From NCBI GenBank assembly GCA_963753245.1, contig CAVWBK010000001.1, forward strand, positions 186,001 to 250,000: 64,000 nt of DNA, read 5' to 3'. This document shows positions 62,082 through 64,000 of the stretch, piece after piece (position 1 is the stretch's first letter; each line of letters opens with the position of its first letter). Below the pieces are notes generated by a model. It did no database searches. It was not told the origin of the DNA and worked only from the letters and a program-made list of their open reading frames with translations. Source of the DNA: VRUE01 sp963753245 (GTDB lineage Bacteria; Actinomycetota; Thermoleophilia; Solirubrobacterales; 70-9). The position numbers and the translations under genes were made by a program.

Positions 62082-62795
62082 ATGGAGAAGGTCGCAGAGG
62101 GCGTCTGGCTGTTGCGCGGCGACCTCGGGAAGTCGATGAACATCTACTTCCTCGAGGATGGCGATGGCGTCGTGCAGTTCGACGCGGGCACCAAGGCGAT
62201 GGTCAAAGCGACGCGCGCCGCGGCGGCTGAGCTCGGCGGGGTCAAACGGATCGTGCTCGGACACGCGCACGCAGATCACCGCGGCACGGCGCCCTCGATG
62301 GGCGTTCCCGTCTTCTGTCATGCCGATGAAGTCCCCGACGCCGAAAGCGATGCCGCGATCGACTCCTACATGGAGATCTCCGCGCTGCCCCTGCTGCGGG
62401 CGCGCCTGGCCTACCCGTTGCTCCTGCGGCGCTGGGACGGCGGCGCCGTCAAGATCGAGGGCACGCTCGCCGAGGGCGATCAGGTCGCCGGCTTTCGCGT
62501 CATCCACTTCCCCGGACATGCCCGGGGTCTGATCGGACTCTGGCGCGAGAGCGACCGACTGGCCCTGGTCAGCGACGTCGTCTATCTGATCGACTCGACG
62601 CGACTCGGCAAAGCGCTACCGGCGGGCGAGGCGAGCGTCCCGCATCCGGCGTTCGGCTGGGATCACGCCAAGGCCAAGGACTCGGTGCGCAAGCTGGCGG
62701 CCCTCGATCCGGCACTGGTTGGCGCCGGTCACGCCGGTCCTCTGCGTGGACAGAGCCTGCGCGAGACGCTGCAGCGCGCTGCCGAGAAGTACTGA
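62082..62795 (+). CDS. Metallo-beta-lactamase-fold hydrolase
   Basis: 237 residues. The zinc motif is GHAHADHRG (H-x-H-x-D-H), with further ligands in HFPGHARGLIGLW and SDVVYLID (Asp). DAGT near 35 is the first strand motif. MBL-fold hydrolases include glyoxalase II and lactonases; the substrate is not evident. Divergent from the small membrane protein gene. Confidence 0.87.
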   Translation: MEKVAEGVWLLRGDLGKSMNIYFLEDGDGVVQFDAGTKAMVKATRAAAAELGGVKRIVLGHAHADHRGTAPSMGVPVFCHADEVPDAESDAAIDSYMEISALPLLRARLAYPLLLRRWDGGAVKIEGTLAEGDQVAGFRVIHFPGHARGLIGLWRESDRLALVSDVVYLIDSTRLGKALPAGEASVPHPAFGWDHAKAKDSVRKLAALDPALVGAGHAGPLRGQSLRETLQRAAEKY

Positions 62796-62816
62796 GTCGG
62801 TAGTTTCCGCTCGGCA

Positions 62817-64000
62817 ATGCTCGCTACCTATGCCTCGGCGGCACTGATCTGCGCCGCTTCGATGCTCGTCGGGCGGGCGATCCTGTCCCTCGCCGGGCGC
62901 AGCGAGTGGTCCTGGCTGGAGCCCGCGGTCGGCCTCGCGGCGATCCTCACCGTGACCGGGCTGCTGGCGCGGGTCATTGGCCACGGTACGACCGCGACCC
63001 TGGGGGCCCTGCTGCTCGTAATCGCCGCCTTGATCGCGGTCTGGCGAATTCCGTATCGAGCGCCGGGGACGTGGAGGGCCGGCCTGCCGGTGGCGATCGC
63101 GGTCGGCCTCGCCCTCGCCATCCCCTTCGCCATCAGCGGGCGCTGGGGGATCATCGGCGTCGGTTTCAACAACGACCTCGGGCTGCATCTTGCCTGGGCG
63201 GAGTGGCTGCGCAGCGGCTTCGGCCCGACCCCCGAAGCTGGCTACCCGCTCGGCCCTCACGGCCTCGCGGTCGCGGTCGCGGCGGTTCCCGGCATCGGCC
63301 TCGGCCAGGCCTTCGTCGGTGAGATCTTCGCGGTCAGCATCCTCACCGGGCTGAGCGCCCTCGCCGCCCTGGGCGAACTCGGCGCGGCGCGACGCACGCT
63401 GGCGGCCGGCATGGTCGCGCTCACCTACCTGGCGGCCTCCTACTTCGCCCAGGGCGCCTTCAAGGAGACCACCGAGGCGCTCTTCGTCCTCGCCATCGCG
63501 CTCGCCCTGCGCCGCCCGGCACCGGCACCGGGCGGTCGCGGGTCGACTCTGCGCCTTCTGCTCCCCTACCTGATCCTGCTCGGCGGCGCCTTCTTTGCCT
63601 ACAGCTTCGCCGGCCTCGCCTGGCCCCTCGTCATCGCGGCGCTCTGGAGCCTGAGCCAGCCCGCGGTGCGCCGCGCCCTCTCCCCCCGGGCCCTGTGGCG
63701 CGCGCTCTGGCGCCCCCGCACCCCGCTGGTCATCCTCGTCCTCGCCGGACTCGGAGTCCTGGCGCTGATCGGCCCATTCGGTTTCCGCAGCGGCTTTGAC
63801 AAGGTCGCCGGCAGCAACACCTACGGTCCCGTCTCACCGGTCGAGGCGTTGGGAATCTGGCCGGCCTCCAACTACCGCCTGAACGCCCTCGGTGGCGCTC
63901 ACCTGACCGGGCTGGCGGGCGCGATCGCCGCCCTGGCGCTCGTCCTCGGGGTGATCTGGTGGCTGCGGCGCCGCGATCTTGCGGTACCGATCGCGCTCGC
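62817..64000 (+). CDS. Large polytopic membrane protein, 3' truncated by window
   Basis: The frame is open from ATG 62817 to the window end (394 residues seen). Alternating hydrophobic helices (LATYASAALICAASMLVG, VGLAAILTVTGLLARVIGHG, TTATLGALLLVIAALIAVW and more). A charged loop with GVGFNNDLGLHLAWAEWLRSGFG after helix 5 resembles the first extracytoplasmic loop of GT-C glycosyltransferases. No listed function can be assigned without the rest. Starts 21 bp after the MBL gene. Confidence 0.72.
   Translation, partial: MLATYASAALICAASMLVGRAILSLAGRSEWSWLEPAVGLAAILTVTGLLARVIGHGTTATLGALLLVIAALIAVWRIPYRAPGTWRAGLPVAIAVGLALAIPFAISGRWGIIGVGFNNDLGLHLAWAEWLRSGFGPTPEAGYPLGPHGLAVAVAAVPGIGLGQAFVGEIFAVSILTGLSALAALGELGAARRTLAAGMVALTYLAASYFAQGAFKETTEALFVLAIALALRRPAPAPGGRGSTLRLLLPYLILLGGAFFAYSFAGLAWPLVIAALWSLSQPAVRRALSPRALWRALWRPRTPLVILVLAGLGVLALIGPFGFRSGFDKVAGSNTYGPVSPVEALGIWPASNYRLNALGGAHLTGLAGAIAALALVLGVIWWLRRRDLAVPIAL

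Overview
The window is GC-rich bacterial chromosome with many GTG and TTG starts. It most resembles a soil actinobacterium of the Thermoleophilia/Solirubrobacterales type. This assignment is inferred from gene content (an Rv2578c-type radical SAM protein, an F420-type nitroreductase, a family-5 uracil-DNA glycosylase, a TMEM175 channel, a PASTA-domain remnant and many small signal-peptide proteins), not from a marker gene.

Layout. 1-2.3 kb: the end of a peptide ABC transporter operon and a DNA ligase. 2.4-9.9 kb: radical SAM protein, a broken SnoaL-like gene, YtoQ, an MFS pump with its MerR regulator, a long dCTP deaminase, and a MerR/SDR/DsbA-like operon divergent from a TetR gene across a palindromic operator. 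10.5-20.4 kb: housekeeping genes (principal sigma factor, GTP cyclohydrolase FolE2/MptA, PgsA, an MMPL exporter with a ferritin-like lipoprotein, UDG, TMEM175) and tRNA-Tyr and tRNA-Thr. 20.7-24.4 kb: a tight operon of a beta-helix protein, a cupredoxin, a two-domain multicopper oxidase and a second cupredoxin. 24.5-35.8 kb: secreted proteins including a large metzincin-like protease and an SBBP beta-propeller protein, and tRNA-Ser(CGA). 36.1-39.3 kb: a compact cluster resembling part of a methylamine-utilisation (mau) locus, in which a MauE-like membrane domain is fused to a Cys-rich MauA-like domain, followed by MauD-like and MauF/CcdA-like genes. 39.4-48.6 kb: PKD proteins, two transposase units (one IS3 element with recognisable ends), a decayed PASTA gene and a 14-repeat secreted protein. 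48.6-59.3 kb: a respiration and ion-transport island (ArsB-like remnant, CtaG, broken Sco1, ClC channel, Crp/Fnr regulator, small membrane protein, pilin-like protein, APC permease, Kef-type antiporter, broken cytochrome b/c fusion). 59.3-64 kb: tRNA-Ser(GGA), TadA, a subtilase, a universal stress protein, an MBL hydrolase and the start of a large membrane protein.

Two observations stand out. First, the mau-like cluster lacks the catalytic heavy chain and, by alignment from memory, one of the two tryptophans of the TTQ cofactor. It therefore looks like a disulfide-rich secreted protein with its own membrane oxidation machinery and an unknown function. Second, the palindrome GTCA-N6-TGAC recurs in the 50-59 kb island: 46 bp upstream of ctaG, between the ClC and Crp/Fnr genes, directly before the small membrane protein (one mismatch), directly before the pilin-like gene, and at 59.2 kb. 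This suggests a local regulon of the Crp/Fnr protein encoded there. Several genes (3.6, 44.2, 48.7, 51.1 and 58.2 kb) carry multiple reading-frame breaks. These may be true decay or assembly indels, and raw reads would decide.
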